From IMG/VR virus record IMGVR_UViG_3300009550_000035, positions 1 to 33,143 of that record: DNA of 33,143 nucleotides, one strand, 5' to 3'. Positions within the stretch are counted from its first letter, which is position 1. The number at the start of each line of letters is the position of its first letter. Below the pieces are notes generated by a model. It ran no database searches and was not told the origin of the DNA. It worked only from the letters and a program-made list of their open reading frames with translations. The position numbers and the translations under genes were made by a program. Shown piece after piece: positions 19,068 through 25,504 of this stretch. This stretch comes from a virus.

Positions 19068-19931
19068 TTATCCTGTGAAAAAGTAGTCAACACCTTCATC
19101 ACCTTTAATTTCTTCAACTACTCTATCTACTTCTTCTCTTCCTTCTGAAGAAATCATATCATAATTAATTGTAATATTACCTGGAAGATTAAAAGAGAAT
19201 GTTCCTAAGATTCTAGATAATTGAATTTTAGCCATTCCTATTACATATCTTTGAAATGCTTCATCTTCAAAAAGTGCACAGTCAGGAATTGTAGAAAATA
19301 TTTCAAATATAACAGCTCTCGTTGGTAGCTCTCCTTGAAATCTAAACTTTTTTGTTAATCTATTATAAGTGTAAGATATTTGAGGTAAAAGAACTTGCCT
19401 TGCATTATCCATAAACAATGAATTAACAACATAGTACATTAAATTTTCACTACCGATACCAGCACCATAAACATCATCATAAATAAACTTATCTATAGAA
19501 AAATCTACATCATCAGCATTAAAGCTCATTTGACCAAATCCACCATCTTCTCCACTAAAACCACCAATTTCAAAAACATCATTTACTGCCCATACTCTAG
19601 ATGGCATCTGAACAATACCTCTAGGATTAGCGAGTTGATTTTTATTTGTTATAGTTTCGTTAGATTGTCCAGTCCCAAAAGGTACGCCTTGTTTAAAGTT
19701 TGGTTTAGCCAATGCGCCTGCTGGTAAAGCAATATACATCTGCTCTACACTATCTTCATATATTTTATAAAAATAGTTTTTTGCTCTTTGTATGATATTG
19801 TTTAATTCTTTCTTAGGAACTGTAAACGGTATTTGGCATGCAATAGTAAGATCATCATTAATTATTTTAATTAATGCATCTAAACATGCAGCTTCATCCG
19901 GATCATTACAATAAGTATTCTTATTAGCCAT
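19068..19931 (-). CDS. Virion structural protein (287 aa), probable baseplate component
   Basis: I see no catalytic motif. The N-terminus has three Cys (C8, C15 and C32). The middle is Gly/Phe/Asp-rich (FEIGGFSGEDGGFGQMSF). The C-terminal 70 residues resemble a recurrent pattern in structural proteins of large phages: an acidic residue pair, F-x-x-Y, a helix (VIGMAKIQLSRILGTFSF), LPG, then [ND]-x-x-[ML]-x-S-E-[GA]-x-x-E and a final amphipathic helix (DRVVEEIKGDE). This pattern recall is from general familiarity, not a search. It lies 7 nt after the amidoligase gene and before gp25-like, so it is probably part of the wedge or neck. The ATG at 19931 has no Shine-Dalgarno sequence; its leader is A-rich and overlaps the end of the preceding gene. 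Confidence 0.72.
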   Translation of the reverse strand: MANKNTYCNDPDEAACLDALIKIINDDLTIACQIPFTVPKKELNNIIQRAKNYFYKIYEDSVEQMYIALPAGALAKPNFKQGVPFGTGQSNETITNKNQLANPRGIVQMPSRVWAVNDVFEIGGFSGEDGGFGQMSFNADDVDFSIDKFIYDDVYGAGIGSENLMYYVVNSLFMDNARQVLLPQISYTYNRLTKKFRFQGELPTRAVIFEIFSTIPDCALFEDEAFQRYVIGMAKIQLSRILGTFSFNLPGNITINYDMISSEGREEVDRVVEEIKGDEGVDYFFTG

Positions 19932-19938
19932 ACTTTGT

Positions 19939-21231
19939 TTATATTTTTTCTATTTCAATTATTTCAGTATTTTCAAATCTTGCCATTTTAGTAGCTCTAC
20001 CTTTTCTAAAAATACCACCTTCCATTTCTCCACTGAATACTCCTCTAGGTCCAAAGACATAAGAATCTTTACATATTACATTTTTACTAACATAAGAATC
20101 TTCTATCTTACAATCAGCGGCATCTGTTGCCCCAAATAAGTTGCTTTCAAATAAAGATGAATTTACTAGCTCTGAATTAAAGATATCACAATTTAAAATG
20201 TTACCTTGAATTTTACAGTCTACAATATCAATCCCTTTTATTTCAAAACATCTCATTAGTTCTGCATTCTTTAATTGCATTCTACCAGTATCAGCATCAT
20301 AGTTAATTAAACCTTCTTTTAAACCAGCTAAAGTTAAAAGCTTAAAAAGATCTTCTCTCATTTTAGGATAAAATGTTTCTACAATTTGATCATATGTTTT
20401 AAGATCAACCATTAATTTTATCTTTGGAAATTTTTTCTTAAATGTTTGGTAATCTTTATAAGATTCAACTATACCACTGTGCTTTTCTAAAACAACATCT
20501 AATTGTTTAAGATCTTCATCGGTATATTTAGGATACATTAAAGTTTCATATAATGATAGAACAAAATGTTCTGTTAAATTCATTATTGTATTATACTTCT
20601 TTTCATAATCTTTTCCACCAAGATATCTAAATTCAATATAATTCTTAGGTAACTTAGAAAAGTTTACACCATAATACTTTTCCGATACAAACATATAATT
20701 TTTCCATGAAATTCTTTCAGGAGATGGTTGAGTCATTCCACTTAAAGGAACAATAAATTTTATTGACTTAGCATAAACAGAATCTTTTCTATTAGGAAAT
20801 GCTTCATATATTTTATTCTCATCAAAATTTAATACAAATTTACCAATATCCAAATTTGATATATTTGCAGGAACTCCTAATTTAGATCCATCAAAAGCTA
20901 CATTAATATGAATAGAACATCTTTCATTAGTAGATCCATTTTCACGAATCCATTTTAATGTTTTAGCAATAATAAGTTTGGATTCAACAAACGGCATTGG
21001 ACCGGTAACTAATTCAATCATACCAGTTCCACCTGAATTATCAGGTTCTAATTTAAATGTTTCATCGGAAGGTGAAAAGTCACTATGTGCCTTTTCTTCT
21101 ATTCTTATTTGTTTATTTAAGGTATTTGAAAGACTTCTTTTAACCTCATCTAACCCTTCATTAGCAAAGAATTCAAATTCTAATCCAATCTTGGATGCAT
21201 ATATAGCATTTAATTGTTCGTTGGTGTACAT
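19939..21231 (-). CDS. Glutamine-synthetase-like amidoligase fused to C-terminal pentapeptide repeats
   Basis: Likely an ATP-dependent carboxylate-amine (peptide-bond) ligase of the GS-fold amidoligase family (Amidoligase_2 type). Visible motifs in order: G-L-E-F-E-F-F at residues 16-22 (E18 and E20, predicted metal ligands of the first strand); D64-x-S followed by M-I-E-L-V-T-G-P-M-P at 71-80 (E73, the usual E-[IL]-V-[ST]-x-P motif); C-S-I-H-I-N at 105-110 (H108; many members have H-x-H, here H-x-N); and Y-I-E-F-R-Y-L-G-G at 198-206 (E200, R202). After a helical linker, residues about 335-370 show perfect five-residue spacing of Ile/Leu (CKIQG, NILNC, DIFNS, ELVNS, SLFES, NLFGA), i.e. a pentapeptide-repeat beta-helix, followed by a less regular beta tail to about 410. 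No structural role is apparent. The substrate is unknown: a cell-wall peptide, a small metabolite or a virion protein terminus. The start at 21231 is supported by AGGA 8-11 nt upstream. Confidence 0.8.
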   Translation of the reverse strand: MYTNEQLNAIYASKIGLEFEFFANEGLDEVKRSLSNTLNKQIRIEEKAHSDFSPSDETFKLEPDNSGGTGMIELVTGPMPFVESKLIIAKTLKWIRENGSTNERCSIHINVAFDGSKLGVPANISNLDIGKFVLNFDENKIYEAFPNRKDSVYAKSIKFIVPLSGMTQPSPERISWKNYMFVSEKYYGVNFSKLPKNYIEFRYLGGKDYEKKYNTIMNLTEHFVLSLYETLMYPKYTDEDLKQLDVVLEKHSGIVESYKDYQTFKKKFPKIKLMVDLKTYDQIVETFYPKMREDLFKLLTLAGLKEGLINYDADTGRMQLKNAELMRCFEIKGIDIVDCKIQGNILNCDIFNSELVNSSLFESNLFGATDAADCKIEDSYVSKNVICKDSYVFGPRGVFSGEMEGGIFRKGRATKMARFENTEIIEIEKI

Positions 21232-21244
21232 GTAGTTCCTGATT

Positions 21245-21260
21245 TGTTTATATATTCAAA
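21245..21260 (-). promoter_or_regulatory. Motif variant before amidoligase gene
   Basis: Minus strand reads TTTGAATATATAAACA, ending 13 nt before the ATG at 21231. It shares GAATATATAA with the copy at 19023. An AGGA ribosome-binding site sits between it and the start. Confidence 0.38.
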
Positions 21261-21271
21261 CCAGGAATAGG

Positions 21272-21898
21272 TTATGCTATGTTCATTGTAATCTTACGAT
21301 CACTAACATTCACACTACCAATTTTTACATTTACTTTATCACCTTTAGATAAATCAGCACCCTTTAATTTGGACTTATGAATTAATCCACTAATACCTTT
21401 CTCTAATTCAACAAAAGCACCGTATGAAGTTATTTTAGTCACCTTACCTTCAGTAATCATCATAGGTTTATATTTCTCATCCACACCATCCCATAAATCA
21501 ACTTTAGGTCCTAATTGGCTTAGTATAATTTTTCTATCTGAAATTACCTCTTTAGTCCAAAATGTTATAGAATCACCAGGCTTAATACTTCTATCATCTA
21601 AAGCTTTTTGATATTCTTCACTTAATTCAGCTTTAGGAATCAGACCAGTTAAACATTCATCAAATTCAGCAAATACTCCAAACTTGGTAGTCCCAGTTAC
21701 AAACCCAGTTCTTTGTTCTTTAATTGTTTCATTTAATTTTTCAATTGTTGAAGGAATCATTGTTCTTAAATATTCTCTATGAGAAACTACAACAGTATCT
21801 TTTTCTTTTGAAAAAGTTATCGGCATAACAATTATTTCTTTTCCAACTAATACATTAAAGTCGTGTAATTTATTTAATCCACCTAATGATCCTGGCAT
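21272..21898 (-). CDS. S1-domain RNA-binding protein, downstream fragment of a frameshifted gene
   Basis: From the ATG at 21898 the product is 208 aa, but the same frame stays open upstream to the TAA at 22061-22063 and encodes the start of an S1 domain (STIGFTAKVKELIHGGYWVD). This ATG is therefore almost certainly internal. The fragment holds the end of S1 domain 2 (ends VVVSHREYL), a full domain 3 (GFVTGTTKFGVFAEFDECLTGLIP to KIILSQLG) and a full domain 4 (GKVTKITSYGAFVELEKGISGLIH to KITMNIA). The G-x-V-x-x-I-x-x-[FY]-G-[AV]-F-[VA] and G-L-[IV]-[HP] signatures are clear. S1 domains are OB folds that bind single-stranded RNA; ribosomal protein S1 uses them to recruit mRNA. Joined with the upstream fragment at 22006-22413, the protein would have 380 aa and four S1 domains. 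Confidence 0.82.
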   Translation of the reverse strand: MPGSLGGLNKLHDFNVLVGKEIIVMPITFSKEKDTVVVSHREYLRTMIPSTIEKLNETIKEQRTGFVTGTTKFGVFAEFDECLTGLIPKAELSEEYQKALDDRSIKPGDSITFWTKEVISDRKIILSQLGPKVDLWDGVDEKYKPMMITEGKVTKITSYGAFVELEKGISGLIHKSKLKGADLSKGDKVNVKIGSVNVSDRKITMNIA

Positions 21899-22005
21899 AA
21901 AGCATTTAATTCCTGCAACATCTACCCAATAACCACCATGAATTAATTCTTTAACCTTGGCAGTGAATCCAATTGTAGAATTTCCTATTGCATCTTTTAT
22001 TTCTT

Positions 22006-22413
22006 TTAGCTTAACCTCTTGTATAGCATCGGATATAGAAGCAATAACATCCCCTGTCTTTTATTTGTTTTTATCTTAACATCAATTTCCATCCCAACCT
22101 CTAATTGTTCTACAATATAATCAGGTTCTTTTGTTAAAGTACAATATGCAGTATATTTAGATTCAATATCAATGAGAGCTCTTTCTCTATCTTTAGATAT
22201 GAAAGAAACCTCCCCTCTCGTGGTATAAGCCACGTTATCTTCTATAAGTTTTGTTTTTTGTAAAGTAGGATCTGTAACTCCATACATTGAAAGTACATCA
22301 GCAGCATATGCCTCGTTACACATTAATTTAGTTCCTTCAGGAACTTGTACTTTTACTTTCTTTGTATCAAATGGATCATCACTTAATTGAATTGTGATTT
22401 CTTGTTCAGTCAT
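22006..22413 (-). CDS. S1-domain RNA-binding protein, upstream fragment of a frameshifted gene
   Basis: The frame as read gives 135 aa. The first 118 residues hold an acidic N-terminal extension (MTEQEITIQLSDDPFDTKK) and most of S1 domain 1 (TTRGEVSFISKDRERALID to VGMEIDVKIKTNK). The last 17 residues (RQGMLLLLYPML and on) look unlike an S1 domain and come from an out-of-frame tail. Moving to the -1 frame in the short runs at 22051-22062 continues domain 1 properly as GDVIASISDAI and leads without a stop into the 21272-21898 fragment. The intact gene would therefore span 22413 to 21272. The gene begins after a 95-nt gap that carries a copy of the AATATATAAT motif and an inverted repeat. Phage-encoded S1 homologues are known in large phages. 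Confidence 0.78.
   Translation of the reverse strand: MTEQEITIQLSDDPFDTKKVKVQVPEGTKLMCNEAYAADVLSMYGVTDPTLQKTKLIEDNVAYTTRGEVSFISKDRERALIDIESKYTAYCTLTKEPDYIVEQLEVGMEIDVKIKTNKRQGMLLLLYPMLYKRLS
22051..22063 (-). other. Frameshift site splitting the four-S1-domain gene
   Basis: On the minus strand the sequence reads AATAAAAGACAGGGGATG. The upstream reading frame passes through as N-K-R-Q-G-M and then loses S1 character. The downstream frame has a TAA at 22061-22063 and is S1-like from K-T-G-D-V-I-A-S on. One extra A in the AAAA run (22059-22062) or one extra G in the GGGG run (22051-22054) restores a single 380-codon frame. No canonical X-XXY-YYZ slippery heptamer is present in the upstream frame, so a base missing from the assembly or a genuine inactivating deletion is more likely than programmed frameshifting. 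Confidence 0.75.
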
Positions 22414-22440
22414 TTTTTGTTTTTTATGAGGTTAGTATTT

Positions 22441-22455
22441 GTATTATATATTACG
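22441..22455 (-). promoter_or_regulatory. Motif variant before S1-domain gene
   Basis: Minus strand reads CGTAATATATAATAC, ending 27 nt before the ATG at 22413. It is followed by an A-rich leader with no Shine-Dalgarno sequence. Confidence 0.38.
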
Positions 22456-22460
22456 TGAGT

Positions 22461-22498
22461 AAACAACTATTTATTATTTTACTTATCACAAGTTGTTT
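22461..22498. other. Inverted repeat in the 95-nt gap between the 200-aa gene and the S1-domain gene
   Basis: The arms AAACAACT (22461-22468) and AGTTGTTT (22491-22498) are perfect 8-bp inverted repeats separated by 22 A/T-rich bases. The repeat lies just after the stop of the gene at 22509 and before a promoter-like motif at 22441-22455. No U-run follows the stem on the minus strand, so it is not a textbook intrinsic terminator. It could be an mRNA 3'-end structure, a processing site or chance in A/T-rich DNA. Confidence 0.3.
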
Positions 22499-22508
22499 TG
22501 TTTCATTA

Positions 22509-23111
22509 TTAAATTAAAGTTACCCATGGAAAAACTAATGGAGGAGGTGGGCTACCAGCAGCAGCCAAACCAACCCAAGTACCAGTTACTAATTTTAAAT
22601 GAGCAATAAATGCTACATTAAGAGCAGAACACAATGGATATGTTTTACCTAATTTAAAGGCCGCACCTATAGCAGGAGTTAATGCAATAGTAGCACCAGG
22701 AACCAAAATTTTATTTGTAGTACCTGCCCCACCACCAGGCGGTGGCGGTGCCGTTGCCATTGTCCCTCCAGTCCAATACTTAACAACTGCTTTAGCAGCA
22801 GGTGCCCAGACTGCATTAGGCATTTCACTATTCCATTGTTTTACTGTATAATCGGTCGGGCTTATATTTGCAGTTTGCCATTCCTCTGCTAATTTAAAAG
22901 ATGCTTCAAATCCTAATTGAATAGTTCTAGCTTTTCCTCTTTTTACAACAGGAGCACCATAGGGAGTTTGAACAGCCGTTGCTGCTAAATGATAATTTCT
23001 TCCAATTTCTTTTGCAAGTGGTTTATATGAATAAGTCAAACTCTGATTAGATGCTTGGCTCATCATCCATCCAGGTAAAATAGTCTGAAAGGGTAGTGGA
23101 TTCCAAGGCAT
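22509..23111 (-). CDS. Pro/Gly/Ala-rich protein of unknown function (200 aa) after the spike gene
   Basis: I do not recognise a family. The N-terminus is Pro/Trp-rich (MPWNPLPFQTILPGWMM). A helical middle follows (FEASFKLAEEWQTANIS, then WAPAAKAVVKYWTGG), then a Pro/Gly linker (APPPPGGGAGTTNK). The C-terminal part alternates Ala/Leu/Gly helices and turns (ALTPAIGAAFKLGKTYPLC, NVAFIAHLKLVTG) and ends SPPPPLVFPWVTLI. It is clearly less Asn-rich than its neighbours. Its ATG overlaps the gp5-like stop as TAATG, so it is translationally coupled to the spike. Genes after a spike often encode a tip or a hub partner, but the Cys/His pattern and PAAR motif of known tip proteins are absent. A hub accessory or structural role is inference from position. 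Confidence 0.68.
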   Translation of the reverse strand: MPWNPLPFQTILPGWMMSQASNQSLTYSYKPLAKEIGRNYHLAATAVQTPYGAPVVKRGKARTIQLGFEASFKLAEEWQTANISPTDYTVKQWNSEMPNAVWAPAAKAVVKYWTGGTMATAPPPPGGGAGTTNKILVPGATIALTPAIGAAFKLGKTYPLCSALNVAFIAHLKLVTGTWVGLAAAGSPPPPLVFPWVTLI

Positions 23112-24046
23112 TAGTCTGTAGTGTTTTTAGAACTTAATGAAGGTGCAGCTTTTTGTATAGGTGGACCTGTTGGGCCTCCTGGTGCCGGGTGAATATGAGC
23201 ATCAAATATTTTTGCAAAAGTATCTCCTTTTATTACTGCCTCAGCAGCAGCTTCACCTAATTTAATTCTTGGTGAGTTTATATGCGTTTCAGCACTGGCA
23301 TTTATTTTAGCATTAACACAATTAATTTCAGTATCAGCTGTAGCATTAACAATAAAATTAGTATCGGTATTAATTATAGTATCATTTCCACTATTAACAG
23401 TAAAAACAGCTGAGTGTGTAAATGTTATATTCCCATCATTAAGCATTACAATAGAATCTCCATTTGCATTAATTATATGAACAGAATTATCAGGTTTTAT
23501 ATTAACTGTTGTTGGACCTTCAGTAGTTGTATAGTCCATCATTAAACCTTTTTCTTCTGTAAAGAAAACTTTAATATGCTCACCTTCTCTTTCATTAGTT
23601 ACTTCAGAAACACCATCTTGTAATTCACCCGTTAAACCAAATGCAGTATCATAAATTAATACATGAGAATTTTGATATGAAGGTTCTACTTCAGCTTTTG
23701 TTTCATCTGAAGGATAAATATTTTCATGATAAATTGGTTGATAAAAATTTCCATTGTCAAATGTTATTCTAACAATAGAGCCTAATTTTGGAATTTCAAA
23801 TTTACCACTCCCAGTATTACTACCTCCATACATTAACTGGTGAGGTCGTGACCAAGGTAAAGCAGCAGTGGGAATCTTAAATGCGCTTTGTGGATCTTCA
23901 GGATCTACACGATCATCCATTTTACCATACACTCTAATCTTACACCTTCCTTCAAAGATATCATCATTGGTATCTTCTACGATTCCTACCCATTGTGTAG
24001 ATCGCAAATCATCCGAATTAAAATTTGCTGGATTTACTTTTCCCAT
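23111..24046 (-). CDS. Baseplate central spike, gp5-like OB-fold protein without lysozyme
   Basis: The spike sits under the tail tube and pierces the outer membrane on contraction. Residues about 18-120 form the OB fold: WVGIVEDTNDDIFEGRCKIRVYG, then IPKLGSIVRITFDNGNFYQPIYHE, the usual P-x-x-G-x-x-[VI] and P-[IV]-x motifs. Residues about 185-285 are short beta repeats (SVHIINANGDSIVML, NTDTNFIVNATADTEINC, AETHINSPRIKLG), consistent with the trimeric beta-helix needle. Near the end, IKGDTFAKIFDAHIHPAPGG matches the D-x-H-x-H-P motif of many phage spikes, where the histidines may hold a metal. T4 gp5 (575 aa) carries a lysozyme domain between these parts; here there is none and the protein is 311 aa. 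Start and stop overlap the neighbours as TAATG on both sides. Confidence 0.86.
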   Translation of the reverse strand: MGKVNPANFNSDDLRSTQWVGIVEDTNDDIFEGRCKIRVYGKMDDRVDPEDPQSAFKIPTAALPWSRPHQLMYGGSNTGSGKFEIPKLGSIVRITFDNGNFYQPIYHENIYPSDETKAEVEPSYQNSHVLIYDTAFGLTGELQDGVSEVTNEREGEHIKVFFTEEKGLMMDYTTTEGPTTVNIKPDNSVHIINANGDSIVMLNDGNITFTHSAVFTVNSGNDTIINTDTNFIVNATADTEINCVNAKINASAETHINSPRIKLGEAAAEAVIKGDTFAKIFDAHIHPAPGGPTGPPIQKAAPSLSSKNTTD

Positions 24047-25482
24047 TAATCAAAAATATTTTCGTCGGTTATAGTAGAATTGTTTGGGGGACCTGATGGA
24101 CCAAATGCATTTGTTGAATTTAAACCTTTTCCTACAGGGAGTGCTTCATCAAAAGCTTGATCAGTACCGCTTAATGTATTATTAGGTGGATTAGGTACTC
24201 CTAGTGGATTATCAGCTAAGTTAGTTACAGAGCTTTCATTTCCAAATGTCTCTAATTCGTTTCCTTGAATTGCAGCACCAACAGCAGCATTAATTAAACC
24301 TTGTGGATTTGCAATTGCACCTAGTACTTGATTTCTTAATCCAAAAACATTACCTAATGTAAAACCTTGTATAGCACTGGAGACGGTTCTTCCTACTGCA
24401 TTAATTGCACCTTCAGCTGCATTAGCCAATTGGTCTTTTCCAAACTGTTTAACTTTATCTTTAAAACTAGGATCGGTATTAGCTGGGATTTTACTTGCAT
24501 CCAATTTGTCATTATATCCTGAAAATTGAGAAACATTTTCCATTACACCATAATTCCATTTAATTTGTGTAGTAGCTATATCGCCACCAGTATTAGTAAC
24601 ACCTTCAAATACATTTCCGCTAGCTCCTGCATCCCACATACATTCTGTAAACTTAAAACCAACCTGAGAGGTATTTTCATTTACAAGTTTTTTCGTATCA
24701 TCAGAATCTTGGCTAGGATTTAAAGCCCCTAACCAATTTCTTACTGTTTTAAATTTTCTAATTTCCTGTACATATACATATACATCAAACTTTAATAAAT
24801 TTTTAGGAACTACAAATCTTTTATATCTCGTATCATAAACAGCCATTCTATATAAACTAAACAAAGCAGTTAATTTTAAATCAATGGCTTCAAGACATCC
24901 TATAGTAATACCTTCTTCTCCAGTACTACCAGTATAAGGATCAACATCAAATTGTGTATTTTTTTGCCATGCTTCTAATAATCCTTGTATTGTCTGAAAG
25001 TAATAAGGTCTTGTTTGATTTATTTCTTGTATACCTTGAATAAATGCTTTAAGATATTCTACTCTATTAGCTTCTCCAATTTTTGCCAAATAAGCAACAG
25101 CTGATGGGGTTGATGGAAAATTACCTTGGGCAGATGATGATTCAGATGAAGTTCCACCTAATCCTGAAATTGAAACTTCTCCATCAGCAGTAGGTCTTGG
25201 TCTTTGTGTAGGTGGAACAATTCCACTATTACCCGTAACTGCACCATTAAATAATGGAGAGGTAATATCAAACATTAAACTAAAACCAAGATAAGTAGGA
25301 TCATCTAATGAAGTAACAGCATTATTACCAGAACCATAAGCAGTTGTTGTATTACTAACAAACTTTTTAGCAAACTCATAGCTCTGTGGAAAACTCCCAC
25401 TTCCTAGATATGATCCAAAGGGACCAGCCAATTGAGCCAATGCTTGGCTACCTGCAGGGTTTGCTAAATCTATTAAAGGCAT
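24046..25482 (-). CDS. Baseplate/tail-tube-junction protein with tube-like fold (478 aa)
   Basis: The central region resembles the tube-fold proteins that cap the tail tube on the baseplate (gp48/gp54 position). It has a strand LDDPTYLGFSLMFDITSP at about residues 60-78. A later segment at about 204-245 contains LYRMAVYDTRYKRFVVPKNL followed by FDVYVYVQEIRKF, a [YD]-D-x-x-[YR]-x-R-x-[VI]-x-P-x-N-L-x-x-F pattern seen in tube-like baseplate proteins of large phages. Between them is a Gly/Ser/Thr/Pro-rich loop (about 85-125). The last 150 residues are Ala/Gly/Asn/Pro-rich and low complexity (GNVFGLRNQVLGAIANPQG, NPPNNTLSGTDQAF). Its stop overlaps the spike ATG. The assignment as gp48 or gp54 equivalent is uncertain, because the 597-aa protein nearby also looks tube-like. 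Confidence 0.72.
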   Translation of the reverse strand: MPLIDLANPAGSQALAQLAGPFGSYLGSGSFPQSYEFAKKFVSNTTTAYGSGNNAVTSLDDPTYLGFSLMFDITSPLFNGAVTGNSGIVPPTQRPRPTADGEVSISGLGGTSSESSSAQGNFPSTPSAVAYLAKIGEANRVEYLKAFIQGIQEINQTRPYYFQTIQGLLEAWQKNTQFDVDPYTGSTGEEGITIGCLEAIDLKLTALFSLYRMAVYDTRYKRFVVPKNLLKFDVYVYVQEIRKFKTVRNWLGALNPSQDSDDTKKLVNENTSQVGFKFTECMWDAGASGNVFEGVTNTGGDIATTQIKWNYGVMENVSQFSGYNDKLDASKIPANTDPSFKDKVKQFGKDQLANAAEGAINAVGRTVSSAIQGFTLGNVFGLRNQVLGAIANPQGLINAAVGAAIQGNELETFGNESSVTNLADNPLGVPNPPNNTLSGTDQAFDEALPVGKGLNSTNAFGPSGPPNNSTITDENIFD

Positions 25483-25504
25483 ACTCTTTTATTTTTTATA
25501 TTTA

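Noticed and set aside
22051-22063. Programmed -1 ribosomal frameshifting as the main explanation for the split S1 gene
   Set aside because: No X-XXY-YYZ heptamer lies in the upstream frame and I see no clear downstream stimulatory structure; a missing base in AAAA or GGGG is simpler. Kept open in the findings.
22461-22498. Intrinsic terminator call for the inverted repeat
   Set aside because: No U-run after the stem, A/T-only arms except two G/C pairs, and a 22-nt loop; reported only as an inverted repeat.
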